A stretch of 33,271 nucleotides of DNA from Tissierellales bacterium (GTDB lineage Bacteria; Bacillota; Clostridia; Tissierellales; JAOAQY01), in NCBI GenBank assembly GCA_025210965.1, contig JAOAQY010000108.1:1-33271 (forward strand), given 5' to 3'. Shown here piece by piece: positions 16,158-23,780 of this stretch (within the stretch, counting starts at the first letter, position 1; each line of letters opens with the position of its first letter). A program made the translations under genes and the position numbers. The notes beneath the pieces were generated by a model. It did not search any database, was not told the origin of the DNA, and saw only the letters and a list, made by a program, of their open reading frames with translations.

Positions 16158-16222
16158 AACCTTCGGAGTATAATCCGTCTAATGAATTAGATTTAGATAA
16201 ATTTACTCTGAAGGTTTTTTTT
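16158..16222 (+). terminator. Terminator after ppaX with a branched loop
   Basis: A 13-bp stem with one mismatch (16158-16170 with 16204-16216) encloses a 33-nt loop that contains its own 6-bp hairpin (TCTAAT 16178-16183, ATTAGA 16186-16191), and runs into an eight-T tract (16215-16222). Confidence 0.85.
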
Positions 16223-16223
16223 G

Positions 16224-16268
16224 TTTTCTGCAAGAAAATATAACAGGCAATCGGTTTCTTGTAAGAAA
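16224..16268. promoter_or_regulatory. Two similar dyads upstream of gltB, candidate operator pair
   Basis: TTTTCT-GCA-AGAAAA (16224-16238) and TTTCTT-GT-AAGAAA (16255-16268) are two related inverted repeats, matching at about 12 of 15 positions. Their centres lie about 30 bp (three helical turns) apart, roughly 108 and 77 bp upstream of the predicted gltB start site. They do not match the GlnR or GltC boxes I know. Confidence 0.35.
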
Positions 16269-16303
16269 ACATAGTGAAATACGCTTTAATTCATTTGTGA
16301 ACA

Positions 16304-16332
16304 TTGAAAAAATACATAATACGTGCTATAAT
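16304..16332 (+). promoter_or_regulatory. Strong predicted promoter of gltB
   Basis: TTGAAA (16304-16309), a 17-bp spacer, TATAAT (16327-16332) with an extended TGC before it (16324-16326). Transcription would start near 16339, leaving a leader of about 50 nt. Confidence 0.72.
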
Positions 16333-16389
16333 CTTGCACAATACAAAAAATTCTGAAAATATAATTAGGGGTTATTATATTTAGAAAGC

Positions 16390-19300
16390 ATGATTGAAAG
16401 GATGCGAAATGTTATGGATTTAAATGGATTACCAAAAAAACAAGGATTATATAATTCATCATGGGAACATGATAATTGTGGAGTTGGTTGTGTGACAAGT
16501 ATCAAGGGGGAGAAAAGTCATACTATACTTAATAAGGCACTTGAAGTGCTTAAAAATTTGAAGCATAGAGGAGCAGTTGGTGCTGATGAAACCACTGGAG
16601 ATGGCTCTGGAATAATGGTACAGATACCACATGAATTTTTAAAAGGTGAGACTAAAAAAATAGGATTTGAACTGGGAATGGAAGGAAACTACGCAGTTGG
16701 AATGTTATTTTTACCGAGATTTCCTAGCGCTAGAGTTTTTTGCGAAGGTGTATTTGAAAGAGTTGTCAGAGAGGAGAATCAATTACTGATAGGTTGGCGA
16801 GAAGTGCCAGTAGATGAGCGTGAATGCGGAGAGTCTGCAAGAGCAACAAGGCCTGTAGTAATGCAGGTTTTTATTGATAAAAATGGGCAAAGTGATGATG
16901 AATTTGAAAGAAAACTTCTGATAGTTAGGAAAAGAGTTCAGCGTGAGATTTTAGAAAGTAAACGTCAATATGTTACAAATTTTTATGTATGTAGTTTATC
17001 GAATAAAACAATTGTTTACAAGGGGCTTGTTTTAGGTTATAAATTAGGATTGTTTTATAGAGATTTGCAAAACTCTAATTTCAAAACGGCAATAGCAATA
17101 GTTCATGAAAGATATAGTACGAACACATTTCCTTCATGGCAGTTAGCTCAACCTTTTAGATATTTAGCACATAATGGTGAAATTAATACAATTAGAGGAA
17201 ATGTGAATTGGATGAATGCACGAGAGGGTGTTATGTATTCAGGAGTATTTGGTGAAGAGTTTGAAAAGACACTACCTATAATAGAGCCTGGTGGTAGTGA
17301 TTCTGCATCATTAGACAATGCACTAGAGTTATTTAAGACCAATAATCATCCAATGGAACGAGCTATGATGATGTTGATGCCACAGGCTTGGCAACAAGAT
17401 GAAAATATGGATAAAAATCAAAAGGGATTTTATGAATATTTTGCAAGGCTTATGGAACCTTGGGACGGTCCGGCGACTGTAATTTTTAGTGACGGAATAA
17501 AGGTAGGTGTTACATTAGATAGGAATGGACTTAGACCAGCAAGGTATTTGATTACAGATGATGAGGTGTTAATTGTAGCGTCAGAAGCTGGTGCTGTAGA
17601 TATAGAATCTCAGAAAATAGTTAAAAATGGTTTGGTTGAGACTGGAAATATGATATTAGTTGATACATTAGAAAAACGTTTAATTTCTGATTCTGAAATA
17701 AAATCATCGACTAGTTCATCGATAGATTTTCAAAAATGGATTAGCGAGAACAAACTAACGCTTGAAGATATAAAGGCACCATATGAGATAAAAAAAATGA
17801 GAAGAGAGACAATTGCATTTAAAGAACAAATTTTTGGATATACAAAAAATGAAATAAATACAATTATAAAACCAATGATAGAGAATGGAAAAGAACCCAT
17901 TGGTGCAATGGGCATGGATTTACCAATTGCTATTTTATCAAATAATCCACAATTATTATTTAATTATTTTAAGCAGACATTTGCTCAGGTCACCAATCCT
18001 CCTATTGATCCAATTAGAGAAAAAATGGTTATGTCACTTACTCAGTATATAGGTGGGCACGAGAAGTTATTAGATGAGATAGAGATAGAGAAGACACATA
18101 AATATATAGAAATAGAAAGACCTATATTGAGCAATTATCAGATAGAGGATATTAGGCATTTACAGAATGAATTCAAGGCAACAACCATACCTATAAGTTT
18201 TCAATTAGATCAAAAGGAAGGTCTTAGAAAAGCATTAGATGCACTTTGTAAAAGAGCAGAATTAAGTGTTAAAGATGGATGTAATTTAATTATATTGAGT
18301 GATAGAAACTGTGGTAGATATGATGCTCCGATGCCTAGTTTGCTAGCACTTGGAGCGGTTCATCATCATCTAATTAGAAAGAAACTTAGAACGTCAGTTG
18401 ATTTGATTGTTGAAACTGGAGAAGCAAGGGATGTCATGCATATGGCATTATTGATTGGATATGGTGCTAAGGCTATAAATCCATATATGGTACATGAGAT
18501 GATAAGAAATCTTTTTGAAGAGGGGAATTTGTCTGATGAAATTGATAGTGTTGAAGATGGATTTGAGAACTATTGTAAGGCGATTTCATCTGGAATATTG
18601 AAAATACTTTCTAGAATGGGAATTTCGACATTACAAAGTTATACTGGAGCACAGATATTTCAAATAATTGGATTAAACCAAGATCTTGTAAATCAATATT
18701 TTTCAGATACACCAACTAGATTATCGGGACTTGACTTAAATAAAATAGCAGAATCAATAATTGCTAGGCAGAAAAAAGCATATAGAAATAAAGCTATTGG
18801 TATAATGAAAACGGAAGATAAGATTGGAGAAAATGAGAGCAGATTACTAGAAAAAGAAGCAGTAAATAGGTTGAGACAGGCTTCTAAAGATAAGGATTAT
18901 TATATATATAAAGGATATGCAAAGCTCGTAAATGAAGAAAATGAGAATGTAAAAACTATAAGGGGGTTACTAGACTTTAAGAAACGTGAATCTATTAGTT
19001 TGGAGGACGTAGAATCAGTTGATGAAATTGTAAAAAGATTTACTATAGGTGGAATGTCATTTGGTTCTCTTAGCAGAGAGGCTCATGAAACTATAGCTTT
19101 AGCGATGAATTCTATTGGAGCTCGAAGCAATTCAGGAGAGGGGGGAGAGGATCCTAAAAGGTATATAAAAGATGGGAAAGAAGTATCTAAAAATAGTGCA
19201 GTAAAACAAGTTGCATCGGGACGATTTGGAGTAACAGCCAATTATTTGGTAAATGCAGAAGAGTTGCAAATAAAAATGGCGCAGGGAGCTAAGCCAGGAG

Positions 19301-20880
19301 AAGGCGGTCATTTGCCAGGAGAAAAAGTTAGCGATGAAATTGCAAAGGTGAGACATGCAGTGCCTGGAATAGACTTAATTTCACCGCCTCCACATCATGA
19401 CATTTATTCAATAGAGGATTTGGCACAGCTAATATTTGATTTGAAAAATATAAATCCGAAAGCTGATATAAATGTAAAGCTAGTAGCTGAAGCTGGAGTT
19501 GGAACAGTAGCAGCAGGTGTTGCTAAGGGATTTGCAGATGTGATAATGATAAGTGGGCACGACGGAGGAACTGGTGCATCACCTATAAGTTCAATGAAGT
19601 ATGTTGGTATGCCTTGGGAATTGGGATTAGCTGAAACGCAGCAAACGCTTTTATTAAATGATTTAAGAAGTAGAGTTAAATTACAAGTTGACGGCAAATT
19701 AAGATCTGGTAGAGATGTAGTTGTGGCGGCACTATTGGGTGCGGAAGAGTATGGATTTGCAACTACAGCCCTTATTTCACTTGGGTGCGTATTTTGTAGA
19801 AAATGTCATCTAAATAAGTGTCCTGTTGGAATAGCAACTCAAGATATAGGTAGACGTAAAAAATTTAGAGGAAAACCAGAAGATTTAGTAAGTTATTTAA
19901 AGTTTATGGCACAAGAAACAAGGGAAATTATGGCAGAACTTGGTTTTAAAAACATTGAGGATATGATTGGTAGAGTAGACGTGCTAAAGCCCAAATCAGA
20001 TATAGAGAACATAGATGTTTCGTCGGTATTATATATGCCTGAATTGCCTTCTAGAATCAAAATGCATAAAGTGTTTAATCAGGAACATAAAATAGAAAAT
20101 GTGCTTGATGTAAGTGTTTTAGACAAATTGAATGAGGCAATAACTGCTAGTAAGAAAATGAAAATAGAGTGCAATATAAAAAATACAGACAGGTCAGTCG
20201 GAGCTATGTTGAGTGGTAAAATAGCTAGTATATATGGAGAAGAGGGTCTTAAGGAAAATACTTTTGACATTGAGTTTAATGGATCTGCTGGTCAGAGCTT
20301 TGGCGCATTTTTGGTCAATGGAGTCAAATTTAAACTTGTCGGAGAGGCAAATGATTACGTTGCCAAGGGATTATCAGGTGGTAAAATAGTTATAGTACCG
20401 CCTGATAATAGAAAATTTATAGCAGAGGATAATGTAATTGCTGGCAATACGATATTGTATGGGGCTACAGCTGGAGAAGTATATATAAATGGACGAGCTG
20501 GTCAAAGGTTTGGTGTTCGAAATAGTGGCGCAATAGCCGTTGTTGAGGGAATAGGTAACCATGGATGTGAGTATATGACTGGTGGAATAGTTGTGGTTCT
20601 AGGTAGAGTTGGGAAAAATTTCGGAGCTGGAATGAGTGGTGGAGTTGCATATATATACGATCAAGATGGCGATTTTAGAAAGTATTGTAACAATGATATA
20701 GTTGAGATTAAAAATTTAAATAGTGAGGAATATGATGAACTGAAACATATACTAGAGAACCATAAAGTATATACAAATAGTGAAAAAGCAAAAACTATAC
20801 TAAAAAAATGGGATGAAAATAAAAATTGCTTTTTGAGGGTAGTATCACCAGTTTATGAGCAAAAACTTAAAGATATTTAA
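16390..20880 (+). CDS. gltB: Glutamate synthase, large (alpha) subunit
   Basis: At 1496 residues, the large subunit of glutamate synthase makes glutamate from 2-oxoglutarate and the amide of glutamine. Domains in order: N-terminal glutaminase with nucleophile Cys30 (DNCGVG), central domain, FMN-binding synthase barrel (about 830-1200; GEGGEDPKRY, QGAKPGEGG, SGHDGGTGASP), and the C-terminal GxGxG beta-helix. The [3Fe-4S] ligands Cys1133, Cys1139 and Cys1144 are present (C-x5-C-x4-C). The insertion that forms the ferredoxin loop in plant and cyanobacterial enzymes is absent between GGEDPKRY and QVASGRFG, so this looks like the NADPH-type subunit needing GltD, yet gltD is not adjacent. The start is uncertain: ATGs at 16390, 16402 and 16414 are in frame and none has a strong ribosome binding site. 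The most family-like is 16414. Confidence 0.95.
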   Translation: MIERMRNVMDLNGLPKKQGLYNSSWEHDNCGVGCVTSIKGEKSHTILNKALEVLKNLKHRGAVGADETTGDGSGIMVQIPHEFLKGETKKIGFELGMEGNYAVGMLFLPRFPSARVFCEGVFERVVREENQLLIGWREVPVDERECGESARATRPVVMQVFIDKNGQSDDEFERKLLIVRKRVQREILESKRQYVTNFYVCSLSNKTIVYKGLVLGYKLGLFYRDLQNSNFKTAIAIVHERYSTNTFPSWQLAQPFRYLAHNGEINTIRGNVNWMNAREGVMYSGVFGEEFEKTLPIIEPGGSDSASLDNALELFKTNNHPMERAMMMLMPQAWQQDENMDKNQKGFYEYFARLMEPWDGPATVIFSDGIKVGVTLDRNGLRPARYLITDDEVLIVASEAGAVDIESQKIVKNGLVETGNMILVDTLEKRLISDSEIKSSTSSSIDFQKWISENKLTLEDIKAPYEIKKMRRETIAFKEQIFGYTKNEINTIIKPMIENGKEPIGAMGMDLPIAILSNNPQLLFNYFKQTFAQVTNPPIDPIREKMVMSLTQYIGGHEKLLDEIEIEKTHKYIEIERPILSNYQIEDIRHLQNEFKATTIPISFQLDQKEGLRKALDALCKRAELSVKDGCNLIILSDRNCGRYDAPMPSLLALGAVHHHLIRKKLRTSVDLIVETGEARDVMHMALLIGYGAKAINPYMVHEMIRNLFEEGNLSDEIDSVEDGFENYCKAISSGILKILSRMGISTLQSYTGAQIFQIIGLNQDLVNQYFSDTPTRLSGLDLNKIAESIIARQKKAYRNKAIGIMKTEDKIGENESRLLEKEAVNRLRQASKDKDYYIYKGYAKLVNEENENVKTIRGLLDFKKRESISLEDVESVDEIVKRFTIGGMSFGSLSREAHETIALAMNSIGARSNSGEGGEDPKRYIKDGKEVSKNSAVKQVASGRFGVTANYLVNAEELQIKMAQGAKPGEGGHLPGEKVSDEIAKVRHAVPGIDLISPPPHHDIYSIEDLAQLIFDLKNINPKADINVKLVAEAGVGTVAAGVAKGFADVIMISGHDGGTGASPISSMKYVGMPWELGLAETQQTLLLNDLRSRVKLQVDGKLRSGRDVVVAALLGAEEYGFATTALISLGCVFCRKCHLNKCPVGIATQDIGRRKKFRGKPEDLVSYLKFMAQETREIMAELGFKNIEDMIGRVDVLKPKSDIENIDVSSVLYMPELPSRIKMHKVFNQEHKIENVLDVSVLDKLNEAITASKKMKIECNIKNTDRSVGAMLSGKIASIYGEEGLKENTFDIEFNGSAGQSFGAFLVNGVKFKLVGEANDYVAKGLSGGKIVIVPPDNRKFIAEDNVIAGNTILYGATAGEVYINGRAGQRFGVRNSGAIAVVEGIGNHGCEYMTGGIVVVLGRVGKNFGAGMSGGVAYIYDQDGDFRKYCNNDIVEIKNLNSEEYDELKHILENHKVYTNSEKAKTILKKWDENKNCFLRVVSPVYEQKLKDI

Positions 20881-20884
20881 TAAA

Positions 20885-20912
20885 AAAAGAGCAGCTTTAT
20901 AGCTGCTCTTTT
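20885..20912. terminator. Bidirectional terminator between gltB and the phosphatase
   Basis: A 12-bp stem (20885-20896 with 20901-20912), loop TTAT. T-runs follow on both strands. The stop codon of the minus-strand gene (20897-20899) lies in the loop. Confidence 0.92.
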
Positions 20913-21991
20913 AATATCCATCCAAATTCATTGTCATGCTTTATGAGAACGCAATCATCATAAGTTTTGCAAACTTCAACGACTTCACCAGGATTTAGAT
21001 TGAAGAATTTGTTTACATATATAGTTTTTAAGCTAGTTTCACGTCCGTTGTTCTCTAGAAGAGAATTGAAAACTGACAGGTATTGATTTGTTTTTTTATG
21101 TTTGCAAAGAGAAATTCTATCTCCTTTTTCTATGACTTCAACTTCAAAATTTGGATAATTAACTATGATAGTTTTTTCTTTTTTAAATTTATGCCCTCGA
21201 TTTATAGTTTTTAATTCAAAATCATTTTGTTGTAGACAATCGTAGTGAATTTGACCATTTTTTTTCTCTATTATAAAGGCATTTAATTCACCAGATGTTT
21301 TGACGCCTAATCCACCGTCTATAGTTATTATATTTTTTTGAGTATTAAAAAGAGGCAGATTGGTTAGTATAGTGTGTCTTAGGTTACTTGCAGGCCAGTG
21401 ACCAACTACAACCATTTTGTTATTTATACCACTAACCTTATTGTAATTATCGTATTTTAAGAATCTTCCCTCGTCTTCTGGCAATTTGAAAGCGGGATCA
21501 TATCCGCCATGTACAAATATGAATTCATCAAAATTAACCATTACAGGCAGTGAATTTATAAATTCAAGTGTTTCAAAATGATGATCAAAAATATTTTTTT
21601 GGAACGCTATACCTGAGGTACAATTTTGAAAGTCAAAATTAGATAATTGTACGAAGTCATCTATGATAGTTTTATAGTGAGGCGCTTTAAAGTGCTCTAG
21701 AAAGACATCAGCTCTTTTTTTATCTTTTAAACTATTGTATATAAAGGATTCGTGATTTCCTTTGAGTATTATTGTGTTAGGTCTAGTGCTTAGATTTTTT
21801 ATAAAAGAGTAAGTTTCGTAACTATTAGGTCCTCTATTTATAAAATCACCTATAATTATTAGATAATCACTTGACTTTAAAGACAGCTTATCAATAAGTT
21901 TTTTAAAATGATCAAAGTGACCATGTATATCACTTATAGCTACTATTTTATAGTTATCTTTGCAGTCTATATTGATAATTTTATTGCTCAT
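20897..21991 (-). CDS. PPP-type metallophosphoesterase (calcineurin-like) with C-terminal SH3-like region
   Basis: This 364-residue cytosolic phosphoesterase resembles bacterial serine/threonine or diadenosine-tetraphosphate phosphatases. Metal-site motifs of the PPP family are complete: DIHGH (Asp21, His23), GDFINRG (Asp49, Arg53), GNHE (Asn79, His80), then VHGGYDP and VVGHWPAS carrying the two later His ligands. The C-terminal 90 residues are extra. Their end, NPGEVVEVCKTYDDCVLIK then EFGWI, looks like a small SH3-like beta barrel, possibly for target binding. GGAGG lies upstream of the ATG. It is convergent with gltB and divergent from the stressosome operon. The substrate, protein or nucleotide, is not determined. 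Confidence 0.85.
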   Translation of the reverse strand: MSNKIINIDCKDNYKIVAISDIHGHFDHFKKLIDKLSLKSSDYLIIIGDFINRGPNSYETYSFIKNLSTRPNTIILKGNHESFIYNSLKDKKRADVFLEHFKAPHYKTIIDDFVQLSNFDFQNCTSGIAFQKNIFDHHFETLEFINSLPVMVNFDEFIFVHGGYDPAFKLPEDEGRFLKYDNYNKVSGINNKMVVVGHWPASNLRHTILTNLPLFNTQKNIITIDGGLGVKTSGELNAFIIEKKNGQIHYDCLQQNDFELKTINRGHKFKKEKTIIVNYPNFEVEVIEKGDRISLCKHKKTNQYLSVFNSLLENNGRETSLKTIYVNKFFNLNPGEVVEVCKTYDDCVLIKHDNEFGWILKEQL

Positions 21992-22051
21992 GTTTCAGCC
22001 TCCTATGAGTATAATTACTATGATTATAACATATTAATCGGGGTATAAGGG

Positions 22052-22070
22052 AATCGATTGCGATTATAAT
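22052..22070 (+). promoter_or_regulatory. Possible -10 and overlapping dyad upstream of the stressosome operon
   Basis: A consensus TATAAT lies at 22065-22070 without a convincing -35. A dyad AATCG-N4-CGATT (22052-22065) overlaps its first base. This may be a regulated promoter; there is no direct evidence beyond the pattern. Confidence 0.35.
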
Positions 22071-22112
22071 TTTTTTCGAAATACAGTGTTTTATTTATTG
22101 GGGAGGGGTTTT

Positions 22113-22901
22113 ATGAAAATTGATAAAGAATTGCAAAAAAAATTGAAAAAGCAAATTTTAGAGCAAATACCAGCACCGGTAATGGCAGTTAACAATGATT
22201 TTGATATATTGTACATAAATGATAAAACGAGAGAGTTATTAGATAGAGATGATGATGATATTATAGGAAAAAAATGTAGTAAATTATTTAATTCGACGCA
22301 TTGTGGCGGTAATTGTTGTATGAAGCAAGCTATGAAAGAGCTGAAAACTTGTTCTAGTAGAAGTGAGATAAGGATAGATGGTAGAGATGTTCCGGTGGAA
22401 TGTTATGCCGTTCCTTTAAAAAATGAAAGTGGGGAAGTAATAGGGGGATTGGAGTTTATACTAGATATAACTGAGCAGTATAAATACGAGCAGAGACTCA
22501 AAGAACAAAGTCATACCATAAGAGAGATGTCTACTCCAACTATTAAACTTTGGGAGGGGGTACTTGTACTACCTGTAGTTGGGGTAGTTGATTCTGTGAG
22601 AGCACAATATATGATGGAGAGTATATTAGAAAAAATTGTTCAAACATATGCAAAAGTGATAATACTAGATATTCAAGGTGTAGCTGCAGTTGATACGGCA
22701 GTTGCAAATCACTTAATAAAAATAACAAATGCGACCAAATTGATGGGTTGTCAGTGTATAATGTCTGGAATTTCGCCAGCGGTAGCTCAAACTATAATAC
22801 ATTTAGGCATTGATATGCATGGAATTTGCACCAAAGCAACACTTAGTGATGCTTTAGAGGAAGCATTTTCAATATTGGATATGAAGGTGGTTTCGAAATA
22901 G
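22113..22901 (+). CDS. RsbR-like stressosome sensor: Cys-rich PAS domain plus STAS domain
   Basis: A 262-residue soluble protein. Residues about 15-120 form a PAS domain; 135-255 form the STAS domain that builds the stressosome core. In STAS, DIQGVAAVDTAVANH contains Thr195, matching the RsbT-phosphorylated Thr171 of B. subtilis RsbR. Thr227 (VAQTII) is near the place of its second site, Thr205. The sensor is unlike the globin-fold N-terminus of B. subtilis RsbR: it is a PAS with Cys55, Cys64, Cys68 and Cys69 (C-x8-C-x3-CC), suggesting redox, metal or Fe-S sensing. The start at 22113 is chosen for the GGGGAGGGG site at 22100-22108; a GTG at 22086 would lie upstream of that site. It is the first gene of a five-gene operon, 20 bp from the next. 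Confidence 0.88.
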   Translation: MKIDKELQKKLKKQILEQIPAPVMAVNNDFDILYINDKTRELLDRDDDDIIGKKCSKLFNSTHCGGNCCMKQAMKELKTCSSRSEIRIDGRDVPVECYAVPLKNESGEVIGGLEFILDITEQYKYEQRLKEQSHTIREMSTPTIKLWEGVLVLPVVGVVDSVRAQYMMESILEKIVQTYAKVIILDIQGVAAVDTAVANHLIKITNATKLMGCQCIMSGISPAVAQTIIHLGIDMHGICTKATLSDALEEAFSILDMKVVSK

Positions 22902-22921
22902 ATTATTAGGAGATGAAAAGG

Positions 22922-23284
22922 ATGCTATTAGATACCTCTATGAAGAAGATCAATGACAAATTGATAGTTTCACTAAAAGCTGATCTATCAGATAGAGATT
23001 TAGGGATTATGGTCGGAGAAGTAATAAATAAAGTTGATTCCGAGGGTGTAGATGGAGTAGTAATTGATTTTTCTATGATACGAGTTATTACGGCTTATTC
23101 TTATGATATTTTCATGAATATGACAAAAGCAATAAGGCTTATGGGATCAGACGTGGTGTGGGTGAGTCTAAGACCGGGGGTAGTTGTGTCATTGATAGAT
23201 TTAGACTTAGTTGATTCTATGGCAAATATCAGAACTAGCATGACAGTAGAACAGGGGATTTTATTATTAGAAAAAGGAGTTTAG
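22922..23284 (+). CDS. RsbS-like stressosome STAS scaffold, lacking the canonical phosphoserine
   Basis: A 120-residue single-STAS protein that aligns along its length with RsbS (121 residues in B. subtilis), which holds the RsbT kinase inside the stressosome until phosphorylated on Ser59. Anchors are GVVIDF (45-50), RLMG and a C-terminal EQGILLL. In this alignment, the Asp-Ser pair of RsbS (58-59) is Thr57-Ala58, so the normal phosphoacceptor is absent. Thr57 or Ser60 might substitute. The start at 22922 is preferred because GGAG at 22909-22912 would touch the ATG at 22913. It lies between the RsbR-like and RsbT-like genes and stops 4 bp before the latter. Confidence 0.85.
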   Translation: MLLDTSMKKINDKLIVSLKADLSDRDLGIMVGEVINKVDSEGVDGVVIDFSMIRVITAYSYDIFMNMTKAIRLMGSDVVWVSLRPGVVVSLIDLDLVDSMANIRTSMTVEQGILLLEKGV

Positions 23285-23288
23285 AACT

Positions 23289-23780
23289 ATGCTAGTAAAT
23301 GAATTTGATGATAATACTATAAATTCTAAAATTGAACAAAAAGAATATCGAACATTGAACAAAAAGACTATAGATATATTATTTGAAACTGACAATGAGT
23401 ATGTCATATATTGTGTTAGACAACTATGTAAATCAGTTCCTTTTGAAAAAATGGAATCGACACTTATAGCTACTGCAGCATCAGAATTGGCAACTAATAT
23501 CATAAGATATGCTAAGAACGGAATTGTAGAGATTAAGGTGATTGAAAATATTGATTCGAAAAACATTGGGATTGAAATTTATGCTCATGATCAAGGTCCA
23601 GGTATAGAAAATATAGAGATTGCTATGGGCGATAATTATACTACGTGGAATAATAGTTTAGGATTTGGATTAGCGAGTATTAAAAGGATTATGGATGAAT
23701 TTTATATCTATTCTAAGGTTGGTAGTGGAACAAAAATTTTAGTGCGAAAATGGAAAGTAGAGAAGGGATTTTATGATTAG
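23289..23780 (+). CDS. RsbT-like switch kinase (GHKL/HATPase family)
   Basis: The 163-residue serine/threonine kinase of the RsbT/RsbW type is expected to phosphorylate the STAS domains of its neighbours and then leave the stressosome to bind an output protein. The N-box is ELATN with Asn70, the G1 box DQGPG (Asp101, Gly103, Gly105), and the G2 box LGFGLASIKR (124-133), so the ATP site looks functional. It has an N-terminal extension of about 30 residues relative to the 133-residue B. subtilis RsbT. GGAG at 23276-23279 gives the ribosome binding site. Its last 8 bp overlap the start of the kinase gene, implying translational coupling. No RsbU homologue is present; the coupled hybrid kinase is the likely output. 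Confidence 0.88.
   Translation: MLVNEFDDNTINSKIEQKEYRTLNKKTIDILFETDNEYVIYCVRQLCKSVPFEKMESTLIATAASELATNIIRYAKNGIVEIKVIENIDSKNIGIEIYAHDQGPGIENIEIAMGDNYTTWNNSLGFGLASIKRIMDEFYIYSKVGSGTKILVRKWKVEKGFYD

Noticed and set aside
16158-16222. Attenuator of gltB
   Set aside because: The hairpin lies upstream of the gltB promoter (16304-16332), so it cannot attenuate that transcript; it fits as the ppaX terminator.
19132-19260. Ferredoxin-dependent glutamate synthase
   Set aside because: The loop between GGEDPKRY and QVASGRFG is short, unlike the long insertion I recall in ferredoxin-type enzymes at this point.
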